From contig RSEE01000009.1 of NCBI GenBank assembly GCA_003971905.1, positions 186,001 to 250,000 on the forward strand: a stretch of DNA of 64,000 nt, in the 5' to 3' direction. The notes under the pieces are model-generated. The model saw only the letters and a list, made by a program, of their open reading frames with translations. It ran no database searches and had not been told where the DNA came from. Within the stretch, counting starts at the first letter, position 1. Each line of letters opens with the position of its first letter. Of the stretch, positions 1 through 10,108 are shown piece after piece. The position numbers and the translations under genes are program-made. The stretch is from Moniliella sp. 'wahieum' (taxonomy: Eukaryota; Basidiomycota; Moniliellomycetes; Moniliellales; Moniliellaceae).

Positions 1-1443
1 CTCGACTACACCAAGTACATTTCCGACCTGGCCCTGAACTGGCCCCTCGGTTCCATCCGGGGGCTCTTCAAGCCGACCAGCTGAAGGGCAAACTTTCGTT
101 TGGGGGCGGGCTGCCAGCGTCCGAGTTGTTTGCCTTCAAAGGGCTCACCATCTCGGTCCCTGACAGGGAGGATGGGTCAACCTCACCCAACTCACGATCG
201 AGGACAAGGTCCTCCAGGGCCTGCAATATGGTCCGGCCGACGGACCTCCATCCTTCACGACTGGTTGTAAAGCACACCTCGCTCGCTCACAACCGGCCCA
301 TCTATACCGCCCCGCCACGGCAAGTCCACCCCCACACCCCTTGGGGGATTGCGTTTGGGGCTGGAACAAGACGTGATGACAAGTGTTCAAAAACCTTGTT
401 GAACAAGGGGGACACCATCTTGGTGGAGGCCCACTATCCGTACGTCCCCCCCTTTTTTTCCCCTCCTCTCGTGGTCCCACTAACAACATTTTTTTAGCGG
501 TGTTCTTCCTTGATCCTGACTATTGGTGCCGATCCTCACCCGGTTCCTACCGATGCGGGTGGACTGAGTCATGTCGGACTCGAGGCAACGCTGGCCAACT
601 GGTACACTGCTCTGAAACAAAGCACAAGCGGTTCCCCAAAGCCATCTACACGGTTCCCGTGGGTGGAAATCCTTCTGGTACCTCTGCCACGACCCAGCGC
701 AAGCGCCACATCCTCTCCCTCACGCGCAAGTACGGGTTGATCATCATCGAAGATGACCCGTACTACTATCTCGCTTTGACCAAGCCTGGGGGTTGACGAC
801 CCGGTGACCCGGCCGCGCACCAATCGTATTTCTCCCTCGAGCAAGAAGACATTGAGATTTGGGGCGACGGTCGTGTGGTGCGGATGGACTCGTTTAGCAA
901 GATTGTCTCGGCTGGCATGCGGGTGGGGTACGTGACGGGGCCGAAAGAAGTGATTGAGGCGCTGGACACGGTAGGTACCGCGTCCAGCATGCAAGCCAGC
1001 GGTCCCGCCGCGGCCATGACTGCCACCTTGTTGCAGTATTGGGGCGAGGAAGGGTTTTTGCGTTCGTGCGATCGCGCGGCTCTGTTCTACCGCAACAAGC
1101 GGGACGAGTTGAGCAGGTGGCCAGCGAGATCCTGGGCGAAAAGAGTGGGAAGGAACTGGCTTCGTGGGTCACCCCCGCGGCAGGTATGTTTCTGGCTCAA
1201 GTTGAAACTACCGCCAACCAAGGAGAGTGCAGAAGGGGACGCCAAGGCGTTCATCCAGTACGCTCTGGATCGTGGTGTGGTGGCCGTCCCAGGTTTCCTC
1301 TTCTACCCGGACCAACGCGTCTCGCCTTACCTCCGTGTGTCGTTCAGTCAGGTTGCGATGCGGCGATGGCCAAGAAAGGCCTAACCATGCTGAAACTCGC
1401 GATTGAGGATACGTGGGCGGCAGCGGGCTTGTCGCCCCCCTAG
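1..1443 (+). CDS. ARO8: Aromatic / 2-aminoadipate aminotransferase (PLP fold type I), 5' partial
   Basis: Class I/II aminotransferase of the Aro8/KAT-AADAT group. It transfers an amino group between aromatic amino acids or 2-aminoadipate and 2-oxo acids, using PLP in the cytosol. Visible landmarks in order are a GGGLPASELFAFKG N-terminal stretch near 100-140, GDTILVEAHYP near 410-440, GADPHPVPTDAGGLS near 525, VPVGGNPSGT near 655-690, IIIEDDPYYYL near 740-775, and the PLP-lysine segment SFSKIVSAGMRVGYV near 890-930 (Lys codon 899-901). A clean intron lies at 440-497 with a CTAAC branch site and TTTTTTTAG acceptor. The start lies before the window. The frame shifts several times (near 80, 185, 240 and 1120) although homology continues, so assembly indels are more likely than a pseudogene. 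The stop is TAG at 1441. Substrate preference within the family cannot be read from the sequence. Confidence 0.85.
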
Positions 1444-1926
1444 GTGTGCTTTGTTGCTTGTGAGGTTTCCTCTGCTTTGCTAGGCTCGGCCCGTCACATC
1501 TGTGCATTGAATTGATGTCGGCTTTACAGTTACCGTTCAAAAACAAAACAAAACCATGCGAATTCTTCCTACAGCGATAGTCTACAAAAAGGCATCTACA
1601 GAGTCAAGAGGTTGGTTGGAAGGGCAAATGAATACCAAGGAAGAGGGTTAATAAGGTAGCAGAATGTCCCCAAATAGATTGATTGCCCCTGGGAACCGCG
1701 GAGGGGTGAACTAACAACGCGCGAGATGGACAGTCAAATGGGACAGGGGACGGTGGGAGAGGGGGAGAGGGGGAGGGGGGAAGTGCTGTGCCATGCACCT
1801 ACTGGGCGCAGCTCACCTGGAACAGTTTTTTTTTTTCTCGTGTCAGGAGGCACAAGAGCGGAGAGCGGTCCAAAGACGCTCGACATATTGCATAAGTGTC
1901 GTACGGGACGCAAGGGCTGGAACCTG

Positions 1927-3552
1927 TCAAGCCAACTTGGTCTCCTCGAGCTTCTCCTCCACCTCCTTGGTAGCCAGTGCCTCCCAAGGAGTACGCCCGG
2001 TACCCCAAGCGCGGGAGGAGCCGTCTCCCGGGCCTTGGTCGGCTCAGTGGAGGCTTCCTTGGAAGGGGAGCCCTTCCTCGCCTGAGGAGTCTTCTTACTC
2101 GTCTCGGGCGACTTCTTGCTCGACACAGACTTCCACGGGTTGGTGGCGGGGTGCTTCGGTGCCTCCTCACCCGCCTCGGCCTCGGTGCAGGCTTGGTCTC
2201 CGAAGCCTGCGCTGCTTGCGCTCTTCTGCTCCTGACGACGACGCTCTTCCATCCGGGCGGCAATCTCCTTCTCCCGCTCGGCACTGTCCACGGGTTTGGC
2301 CGAACCAAGGGAGACGGCTTCCCGCTGTGGGGGGTCGCCTCACTCCGACGGGGGCAGGGCAGTGCTACGCGGCTGCAGCTTGAGTGCTGCCGCTCGCGCG
2401 GCGCACTGGGCGCAACAGGGCTCGAGCGACGCCATTGGTCCGCCTCCTCCCGGGGTGGCGCCAGGGGAGGTAGGGTGGCGCTCGTGCGGCGCTCAAAGAA
2501 CCCCCGCGGCGGCTGCTCCGGTGCCGGCGCGGCATCTTGGAGCCAAAGGCGGACCGGTCCAGGGTCACCTCACCCTCCGTCGAACGGCCAAAGCCCATGC
2601 GGCCAGGCCGTTCCGGACGCTGATCCGGCACAGGCGCGTGGTTGACCTTCTGCCCAAACGCCGAGCGGTCCAGCACCACGTCCTCCCCCGCCCCGGGCCG
2701 TGCGAAATTGCCGCGTGGGGCGAGTGCGGGACTCGACCGGCTTGCCCGTACGCCAGTTCGCAGCATCATCGCCCGCCGCAGGGTCAAATTCTCCGCCTCC
2801 GAAGCGGCGAGCGCGGGGAGCAGCAGCCGCGGTTGAACTTGGACCGAACCCGGCCCCACACCGCCACACATCCATCGAGTCAAAGCCCCGACGGACCATC
2901 TTCAAAGCCATGCCCGAAACCGCGGAAGAGGAGCGAGTGCTCGTTACCGCCTGCCGTCCACCGCCACTGGTCTGCACTGTCGGCAGCGGAGGAGAAGCCG
3001 CCAGAGTGGCGCGGGGGTTCAGCGACCGAGATTCGCACCGGACGGCCAGTAACCACGCCACCGGTACGGGCAAGTGCGTCCTGCAGCGCCTCGAGTGTCA
3101 AATTCGACATAGCCAAAGCCCTTGCTCTTCCCGAGAATCCTCGTCACGATGCGGATCGACTTGATCGGCAGACCTTCGAGAAGGCCTCGAGGTCAGAATC
3201 GGTCGAGTCAAAGCTCATGCTGCCCACAAAGGCAGTGAAGGAGGCTCGGTCGGCAGCGGCACATCCGGCCGGGCTCACGCGGCTCGCGCCCATATCCTCC
3301 CGAACCCCAACCACCAGCATCGCGGTCCTTGGCGGTCGGAGCAAAGTCTAGGCCGCTGCCACGAACGAAGGATCCTTGGCGGCCGGGCAGTGGGGAGGTC
3401 AAAGTCGTCATCGGCCCAGTCGTTCTTGGGGTTAGCATTGAGGAATGCGTTGAGAGAAACCTTGTTGCCCTTCTTCGGTGCTGGGGGGAGGGAGCGTCAG
3501 ATGGAGACGCGCATGCGACGGCTGGCGGGGGAGGAGGGGCGGACGTACCCAT
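1927..3552 (-). CDS. TIF3: Translation initiation factor eIF4B (RRM protein)
   Basis: eIF4B stimulates the eIF4A helicase during mRNA scanning in the cytosol. The N-terminus reads MAPKKGNKVSLNAFLN followed by a DWADDDFDLP acidic patch, the usual fungal eIF4B opening. An RRM follows (about 3270-3060: AFVGSMSFDSTDSDLEAF, then KGFGYVEFDTLEALQDAL in shifted frames, then GRPVRISVAEPP). Downstream are two DRSAFG boxes (near 2665 and 2555) and RFGGGEFDPA, then an EREKEIAARMEERRRQEQK charged helix and a C-terminus ending EEKLEETKLA. The first exon is only ATGG (3549-3552), followed by a 68-bp GTACGT...CAG intron (3481-3548); the start was chosen because only this splice gives the conserved MAPKKG. 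Several single-base frame disruptions occur between 3340 and 2300. Family assignment is firm; exact exon ends in the middle are not. Confidence 0.85.
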
Positions 3553-4596
3553 GGTGGTGGTGATGGCGAGCAGAGCAGCGCTTGCCGGGAGCGCGGCGAC
3601 GACGACCCAGACAGCTCTGGCAAGGCCAGCTGCCCTAGGCTGCCTCGCGCCAATTTTTCTTTCCTGGCCCCGACGGACACTTGCCTAGTGCGGCCAGGCG
3701 CCAGGCGCCACGCCAGCCAACGAGGCAGGAGGAAAATATAACCCTAGCACCCGGGCACCTTGGGTGCTTCCAAATTTGTGCGGCCTGTGGGCTATGTGGG
3801 CGATTGTCAATTGCAGTGTCGCGTAACCGGCGGAAGCGACGTACCAAGGCTCTAAGTAATGCAAGGCCCAGCCCCGATTTGAAGGGGCAGGGGGGCCCAA
3901 GGGTGTTGGAACACTCCGACGGTTGCGGGGGGCGACTTGATTCTGCCCCCACCAACGGACGAATACCAATGCCCAGTATTCGTCTTTCCCCTTCTTCGAG
4001 ACGACGGCGAGCGGAGCGTCGTATATCGGCGTCTTGTTCAAGCAAGCGAAACCTGTCCAACACAAAATACCTCTTTCGACCACCTCGATACGGAGCAGGA
4101 TACACGAGTATCAAGAGTTACTCCTGCTCAAATTCACGTCAGATGCAAAGGCTAGGCATGAACGTTGAACAGGGAAAGGAAATGTTTCGTCTACTTGGAT
4201 CGCTCATCGCGCATCGGTGTTTTCTGAGCAACTCCCGAACACCCACCCAATTACGTGACCCGTGGCGTCCAATAGTATAGTATGCCGGGGGACCCAAGCC
4301 TCTCTAGATATAGCTCAATCCAATTCCGACTGGATAGGGAGATGAACGTGGTCAACGCCTATAACTATTACTATTAGGCCACACTTGCCTTCTACCTCAC
4401 TACCAAATATGTCGATGCACTTGGCAGTAATAGAAAGCGGGTTTTGGTTCAACTTGTCGTGTCGATCATTGATTCGTCCTCCAACAGGAGGTCGTCATCA
4501 CAACAAAGAGGAAGAAAGTGTCAATGGGGTATGTTCTTTTGGAAGAGAACCCGAGAGGTAAGAGCAAGAAAAAATTGTCCGGTATAGATGCGAAGC
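3553..4596. other. Intergenic region, no supported gene
   Basis: Long open frames exist on both strands here but none has a convincing start, homology or splice pattern. The stretch holds GGCGCCAGGCGCCAC direct repeats near 3697-3712 just upstream of eIF4B, and AT-richer sequence toward 4270-4450. It should contain the eIF4B promoter and the 3' end of the secreted-protein gene. Confidence 0.5.
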
Positions 4597-5188
4597 TCAA
4601 GAGCTAAAGTAAACCTTGCCCGTAAATCCGAGCGTGGACGCATGGGCGCCAGTGGTCTGGACCGCACGGAGCTCACCACTGTCAGCATCATGCTCCATAA
4701 GGTAGTCCCAGACAGGCGCGTCGGTCTGGGTGCTGGTGGTGGGGTTGTAACGAAGGTCGTGGAGGAAGTAGCCGCCGGCATCCACCACCGTGCCGGTGCC
4801 CCAGAACATCTGACTAGGGTACTTGGGACTGGTGTTGTCCGTCACACACGTGTCCATTTCAAAGTGCGTGGCGGGCGGGTTGGACGAGGCGGGTGACACA
4901 CTGGCCCGTACTGTCGAGTACGATCTGGCCAGCCAGTTTAAGAGTGGAACCCGACTGGGTCGTGTTCAGCACGTTGACTTTGAAGGGCCCAGTAGTGCCG
5001 GCTTGGTCGGCCAAAAGGACATTGGTCGAGGCGACATCAATGTTGTACTTCCACGACTCGCCCTCGTAGAGGACGAGAGAGGAGGGGCCGAGCACATCCG
5101 CTGCCCGGGACACCAGGGGGGCAGGCATAGCCACGACGGCGGTGGTGGCGAGGGCAAGAGCGGCGGGGAAGAGCATGGAAAAGTGCAT
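4597..5188 (-). CDS. Small secreted protein, function unknown
   Basis: About 190 residues. The first 25-30 (MHFSMLFPAALALATTAVVA, then MPAPLVSRA) form a classical signal peptide, so the product enters the secretory pathway. The mature part contains SSLVLYEGESWKYNIDV and LADQAGTTGPFKVNVLN, then DTCVTDNTSPKYPSQMFWG and VWDYLMEHDADSGEL, ending TLGFTGKVYFSS. It looks like a beta-rich extracellular domain. I do not recognise the family; it resembles the many small secreted proteins or effector candidates of plant-associated basidiomycetes, which is inference only. One frame shift near 4905, at a TGTGT run, separates the two halves. A TATA box lies about 140 bp upstream of the ATG, consistent with a strongly regulated gene. 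Confidence 0.7.
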
Positions 5189-5970
5189 GGTGATTCTTGG
5201 AGGCGTGTGAGATGGGGGCTTGGTTTGAAAAGGAAGGGAAAAGGGTGGTTTGGAAGTGGAAGTGTCCTTAGAAAGAGGTGAGGTGAGGTGAGGGATGTGT
5301 GGTGCTGGGTGGGCAAAAGAGGCCCTTTTATATACCTTCGCTCCCTGCACTGCTGTTTATTGCATTCGTAGTTGTATACACTGAAGAGACGCCGGAACCC
5401 CGAGGGGGGCGCAACGCAATTGGAGTATATTGAGGCGTGTCGTTTCTGTGTCGACGAGCCCACCGTGGCGCGGGCCGCAGCAGCGCCATGCAGTGCTCTC
5501 GGCAGGATGCAGTGCTCCGTGCAGGAAACCGTCCCTTTAGAGGCCATTCCCACGTCTCCTTTGGCTGTGGTGTTTGCCTCTTCTTAGCATTCCTTCATCG
5601 ATCATCCTGCATCTTACCTCGAATACAGCCCCACCCACTGCACTCCGGAGCACCGGCCGCCGCCACCGGACCCGATGCCCGGCAAGCGCGCCACCACATA
5701 ATAAGCTTGTGCCCACATCAAAAGCACTCTTGAGGGGCTTGAAGCTTGAGGATTGAGGGTGGGTGGGTGGGTGGGGGCCTTAGGAAATCAGGCCAGCGAT
5801 TTAACGTGGCGCAGTAATGGAAGGGGTGGGCCTAGGCGCTAATAGATTAATCCTGCGAAGCTACCCTATTGGAACGTTGCAGTGGCAAGACACAACGAGG
5901 AAAGGGGCAATAATTTATTTGGGAAGGAGCGTTTCGAGGAGCCATCGTTGCCCTGTTGGCGTCAGGCGCG
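5189..5970. other. Intergenic region with G-quadruplex motif and AAGCTTGAAG word
   Basis: No gene seen. It carries the TATA box of the secreted gene at 5325-5334, a CTTGAAGCTTGAG word at 5738-5750, and immediately after it a (GGGT)4GGGGG run at 5757-5777. Confidence 0.5.
5325..5334 (-). promoter_or_regulatory. TATA box of the secreted-protein gene
   Basis: TATATAAAAG read on the minus strand, about 137 bp upstream of the ATG at 5188. It is a full-consensus TATA element in the correct orientation. Confidence 0.6.
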
Positions 5971-7307
5971 CTATGACTCCTTTTTGCTTTCATCAATCGA
6001 GTAGGATCCAGGACCCATGTTGACCAGCAGAAGCAGCCCCTACAATGCTGAGCGTTTGGAAAAAGTCGTACCGAAGGAAATCCCGGGACGGGTGGTTGGT
6101 GTGCACGGACCAGAAGTTGTTCACAACCAAGTTGAATGTCGAGAGAAGCAGCACGAGGAACGAGGCGGACCAGCGCGCTTTGAATCCGACAGCCACCATG
6201 ATGCAAGCGACAAGACCCAAGACAGCCATGATGGCACGGAGGAACGTCCACTTTCCGTGGAAGATGAACCCAATAAATAGACCAATGAGTAGAACGCGTC
6301 CGGCGAGCTGGAGGTACAGGTTTCGATCAGTAGGGGAAATCGAGGGTATCCCAGCGAGGATAGGATGGTGCTTCCGTTGAGCTCGGAAAGAATCAGAGAG
6401 GCACATAAGTAGCCCTCCAATGACGGAGAGATTACGCAGGAAAAAGGTTAAATCGAGCAGCATCCCGTATCCCACAGCTTGGGAGACAATCACGCCAAAC
6501 AAAGCCACAACGGAGGCCTCGGGGAAACGCCGGACGATTACCGCAAGTGAGGCCAAAGTCATTACGACCACGTTAGTGAAAAGGAAGATATGGTTGAATC
6601 CCCAGTAAAAATGTCGGTGACGCTGAAGATAGGCCAATTGGTCAGACCATTGCGACACAATGCGGATCGCATCTTCGAGGAATGTGACAACAATTAAAAA
6701 TCGGCCGAGTGCGGGGATGTAAGGTTTGAGCGGCTGGGTGTATGTGTCAATGGCATCTCGGCTCGGGAAGAGAATTTTTTCAGCTGCTGGATGAAAGGGT
6801 GGGCGTCCGTGTTGATCCAGGGAGACGAAGCAGGGGCCGAAGAGGAGAAGGTGTTGGATCCGTAGGAGGGCATATTGAACGCTGAACCGTAGGCTGCATA
6901 GGGGGAGCTGTAGGGCGACGCTCCAGCGGAGGAAGCAGCTCGGGCATGGCCATACGCATAGGGGCTGGCAGTGTTGGCGTAGGAGCTCATGTGGGCAGGG
7001 CCATGTACCCAGGGACAGCAACGCTGGCGTGCGCAGCATGGCGGGTATGCGCAGAATTGCGCATGAGTCCCTGATTCGCGGCGTATGGGACACCGCTCAT
7101 CGAAGCATAGTTACGGTGGCCACGCGCAGGACCGGGTGCCGAGGATACGCACGCGGGGCCTGCCGGCTGAGACGAGGGCCGCGAGGGGGACGGCTGGAGA
7201 GAGAGCCGGCGCGAGTGGGAGAGGGGGGTGTAAGCGCCGCGTGGTGATCCCTGCGCTGGTAGTGCTCCGACGGGGGGGGAGCGAGATTGATGGGCTGGTA
7301 CGCCATG

Positions 7308-7339
<32 letters not shown>

Positions 7340-7393
7340 GGCGGGTGGAGGTGGTGGGGAGAAGACTTGCCGGTGTCGCTGGTGTAGCAGCAT
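5971..7393 (-). CDS. ERV29: SURF4/Erv29-family ER cargo receptor
   Basis: Polytopic membrane receptor that loads soluble secretory cargo into COPII vesicles and cycles between ER and Golgi. The SURF4 core runs from about 6760 down to 5971: TYTQPLKPYIPALGRFLIV, FLEDAIRI, then about seven hydrophobic segments, and DFLRYDFFQTLSIVG before the last helix. The final frame ends DESKKES, so the last four residues KKES form a KKxx COPI retrieval signal as expected for this family. The N-terminus is long and low-complexity: a Pro-Ala repeat coded by a GAGCAG-type microsatellite (7313-7345), then MAYQPINLAPPP, then a Ser/Tyr/Ala-rich stretch SSYANTASPYAYGHA. Start taken at the ATG at 7393; the ATG at 6990 would give a shorter form closer to the usual length. 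Frame shifts lie near 7100, 6770 and 6030. It is followed on the same strand by the SURF4-independent secreted gene and preceded by SEC12. Confidence 0.88.
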
Positions 7394-7593
7394 CGGGGTT
7401 TGTGGTCTGTCTTGCTCTTCTTACACGACTGTGCAACAATGTCGCCTATTCCCCGCTGGTCCGAGCCACGTGGTGGGGTGCAATTTCAAAAAAGCACTGC
7501 CGATCCCATATCCAATCCCCAGTCGGCCACCGCCGCTATCATCGATCATTGATCACCGCATCTGATCCAGGACTTGCTCGCGCCTCGTCCGCG

Positions 7594-8919
7594 CTACGGC
7601 TGCTGCTGCTGCTGCCGAGTGAGCTGGACCGCAATCGCAACGAGCAGCAGCAGCGCCGTCAGCAGCGCGGCCAACGCTGGCCCATGCTTGCTCTCGCCCG
7701 CTTCCGGCACCCGCATACACCGCAACGTATTGTCCGCTGAGCCAGACAACCAGCGGCCGTCGGGTGAGAAGGCGAGCGAGGTGGGCGGGAACGAGGGGCG
7801 GCAAGGATGCGCGTGCGTAGCCTCAGTGTCTCTCCATCCAGCACACTCACGCTCAAGTCTGCCCCGCCAATGGCCACAGCCCCACCCTCAGGTGCGACCG
7901 CGAACGTAGTCACAGGTTTGGCGCCGACTTTGCGCGTGTCACGTAGCGCCCACTTCTCCACTTCCCATGCCGATACAAAGCTCGTCCGCGGCGCCTTCTT
8001 ACTTGCCCCCTTGGGTGGCGTGGAATTGACCACCGTATACAGCACACGCCCATGCGGAGCAAACCGAACCGAGCGAAAAGTGCCCTTCCCTCCCCCCACT
8101 TCGGGGTTGGTGATGGACTGCACTACCGCCGGCTCCCCCCCACTGCGCTGACAATCCGCAACGTTTGGGCTGCAGCGATCGCCACCACGGCAGCCGACGG
8201 AGCAAAGTCGGCATCGTAAATCTCATCGTGCGGACCAAAAAGCGCTTCAGGCTGGCTAGGTGTCGCACTCCACAATGGTTTTCCGCTGACACGTGGATAC
8301 GGATGCACCACCACGCTTCCGTCCGTACCAGCCTCGAGCAGTGCAGGGCCAGCTGTCCTCTCCGCCCCTTCGGGAGTGAGAGCGGGAGCCAGGGCAAGAA
8401 CCTTAGGATAGTCTTCGGGGTTCGTAATGGGCAGTCCGGGGTAAGCCTCAAGAGGCTCGAGCGTTGCTCCGCCTTCCTGTGGTGGGTCAGCGCTGATGGC
8501 ATGAAAGACGAGTGAAACGTACTCGGTATCTGAGGTCTCCGATTCGCCCGTCCATGCAGAAGGGAGAGTATACCGGAACAGACGGAGAGTCTTGTTCTCT
8601 CCTTTTTCAGAGCGTCGGGGGTCGAGTTGACACCGCAAGCGATCACTCTTCCAACCCGGTCAACAGCCATGCACATGGGCGCATTTCTTCCGAGCTGAGT
8701 GTAAGCTCGACGAGTGGATGAAGCGCCTCGTCCCCCACCGCGGCAAGAACTAGTTTTCTTCACGCCACTCTTAGACTCTCCTCCACCAACATAGGCCACG
8801 ACACGAGGAGCAACAAACTCCACCGCGTACACAGGTAGCCCGACTGGCTGGCTGTGTAGTGTGCTGTACGCATGTCGAGATGGTGGAGAGGAAACACATT
8901 GCTGGTTTATCACGTTCAA
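7594..8919 (-). CDS. SEC12: Sec12-type guanine nucleotide exchange factor for Sar1 (WD40, C-terminal TM)
   Basis: ER membrane WD40 protein that loads GTP on Sar1 and starts COPII coat assembly. The propeller begins with LPVYAVEFVAPRVVAYVGGG, the usual Sec12/PREB first strand, continues through NKTLRLFRYTLPS, GPHDEIYDADFAPSAAVVAI and GTFRSVRFAPHGRVLYTVV, and closes with SPDGRWLSGSADNTLR-like sequence near 7745. A single C-terminal helix AALLTALLLLVAIAVQL is followed by a short Gln-rich tail (five Gln coded by a CTG/CAG run) and TAG at 7594. That topology, cytosolic propeller plus C-terminal anchor, fits Sec12. No in-frame ATG is visible at the 5' end; ATGs near 8900-8930 are in other frames, so the start is uncertain because of an indel or a missed short exon. 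Other frame shifts lie near 8640 and 8130. It lies directly upstream of ERV29 on the same strand. Confidence 0.8.
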
Positions 8920-9603
8920 CGTTCATATGTTCATGGCAACACAAGTAAGATTAATTGACCCCGTGGACTCGAGACACTACACTGGCCTAGTGCTGGCAAC
9001 CCCATTTCGAGCTCGAATGCGCCTTCAAGCTTCAAGCAAGCTTCACCGCCACTGGTCTGGCGAGTTTCATCTACCTTGAGCTTGACAGCCTGGATAACCA
9101 TGCCCGTTGGCGCTATGCCCCTCATCCCAACCGCGGAGAATCGACGCATGGTGCTCAGGACATGGTTGTTGGTGCTATTCTCACTGATATCCCAACTGCT
9201 TCTAAACCCTACCAAGTTGCAAGCCATGAAGCTGTGAGCTTCGGCTTCTGTGTTGATGATCAGACTGCAGCCATGCCCCCATCAATAGGAAGCCGCTGGT
9301 ATTGTTGACTTCACATTCTTTGCGCCAAGCCATCACGACACCTCCACAATCTCGTGGGGGGTAGATGTTGTGGACCCACGTACTCGTCAATCGCTTCCAA
9401 ATGCAGTATCCATGCACATGCCACCATTTCCCGAGTCAGGTCCAAGACTGTACACTTTGCACACTCATTCTGGCGACAGTCATGAAGAAGCAGATTCAAT
9501 TTGACGCTTACAACGGCCAAAGCTTGTCTACCTTGAGGTCCTCTGGCTTATGCGTGACCAACTGGTCCTGGATATCCAGTGGCCCAGGCTGGCCGTAAAC
9601 TCA
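8920..9603. other. Intergenic region, no supported gene
   Basis: Open frames on the minus strand (to 9520) lack homology or a coherent start. A CTTCAAGCTTCAAG word lies at 9022-9044. It should contain the SEC12 promoter and the 3' end of the complex I subunit gene. Confidence 0.45.
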
Positions 9604-10108
9604 TCACCGCGGTGACGAAGTGCCCATAAATGTCACCGTGCCCATCGTCAGTCCCGTCAGCAAGGGTACGAGGAACAAGGCAGGAGTCGCCCCCTGCACA
9701 CCATGTTGTCAGAACATCGCAGAGAAACGATTAATGAAGGAGGAGGACGTACTGCGTGCTCCGATCAAAAACCCAGCAGCAGCACCACCAGAGAAGGAAG
9801 AGACAAAGTCCTCAGCCTTCTTGCCACGGGCCACACGGACCGCTGCTTGAACAAGGCAAAAAGTGGCACCAACAGCGCCATAGGTTCCAGCTGTGCGCAT
9901 CACCTGGCCCGCGCGCGCATGAAAAGGGGCGGACAACTTTGCCAGATTCCGCGAGGATCCGGTTGAAAGCGACGAGGGAGCCGACAAAGCCGGTATAGCC
10001 ACCAACGAAGACGGCCCCTTTCAGGGGCTCAAACGATGCGGGATCTTGCCAGATGGGCTTGCCCTCGCGGACATGGAAGTCTGGCAACCATTTCGGGTAC
10101 AAAGACAT
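9604..10108 (-). CDS. Probable mitochondrial complex I subunit, NDUFA11/B14.7-like (Tim17-type fold)
   Basis: Small membrane protein of roughly 145 residues. It starts MSLYPKWLPDFHVREGKPIW at the ATG at 10108, followed by FEPLKGAVFVGGYTGFVGSLVAFNRILAESGKVV, then RTAGTYGAVGATFCLVQAAV, VARGKKAEDFVSSFSGGAAAGFLIGAR, and a last exon ATPALFLVPLLTGLTMGTVTF ending TSSPR. Four Gly/Ala-rich helices with GxxxG spacing fit the Tim17/22/23 superfamily; the length and the charged AEDFVSSFSGGAAAGF loop fit the accessory complex I subunit (NUJM/NDUFA11) better than Tim17, 22 or 23. A GTACGT intron lies at about 9694-9752, ending GTGTGCAG. One frame shift near 9925. Alternative: another Tim17-fold inner-membrane protein. 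Confidence 0.55.

Noticed and set aside
3681-4280. 199-residue open frame on the plus strand with overlapping minus-strand frames
   Set aside because: It begins at a TTG, has no homology or coding signature, and frames of similar length are open on the opposite strand.
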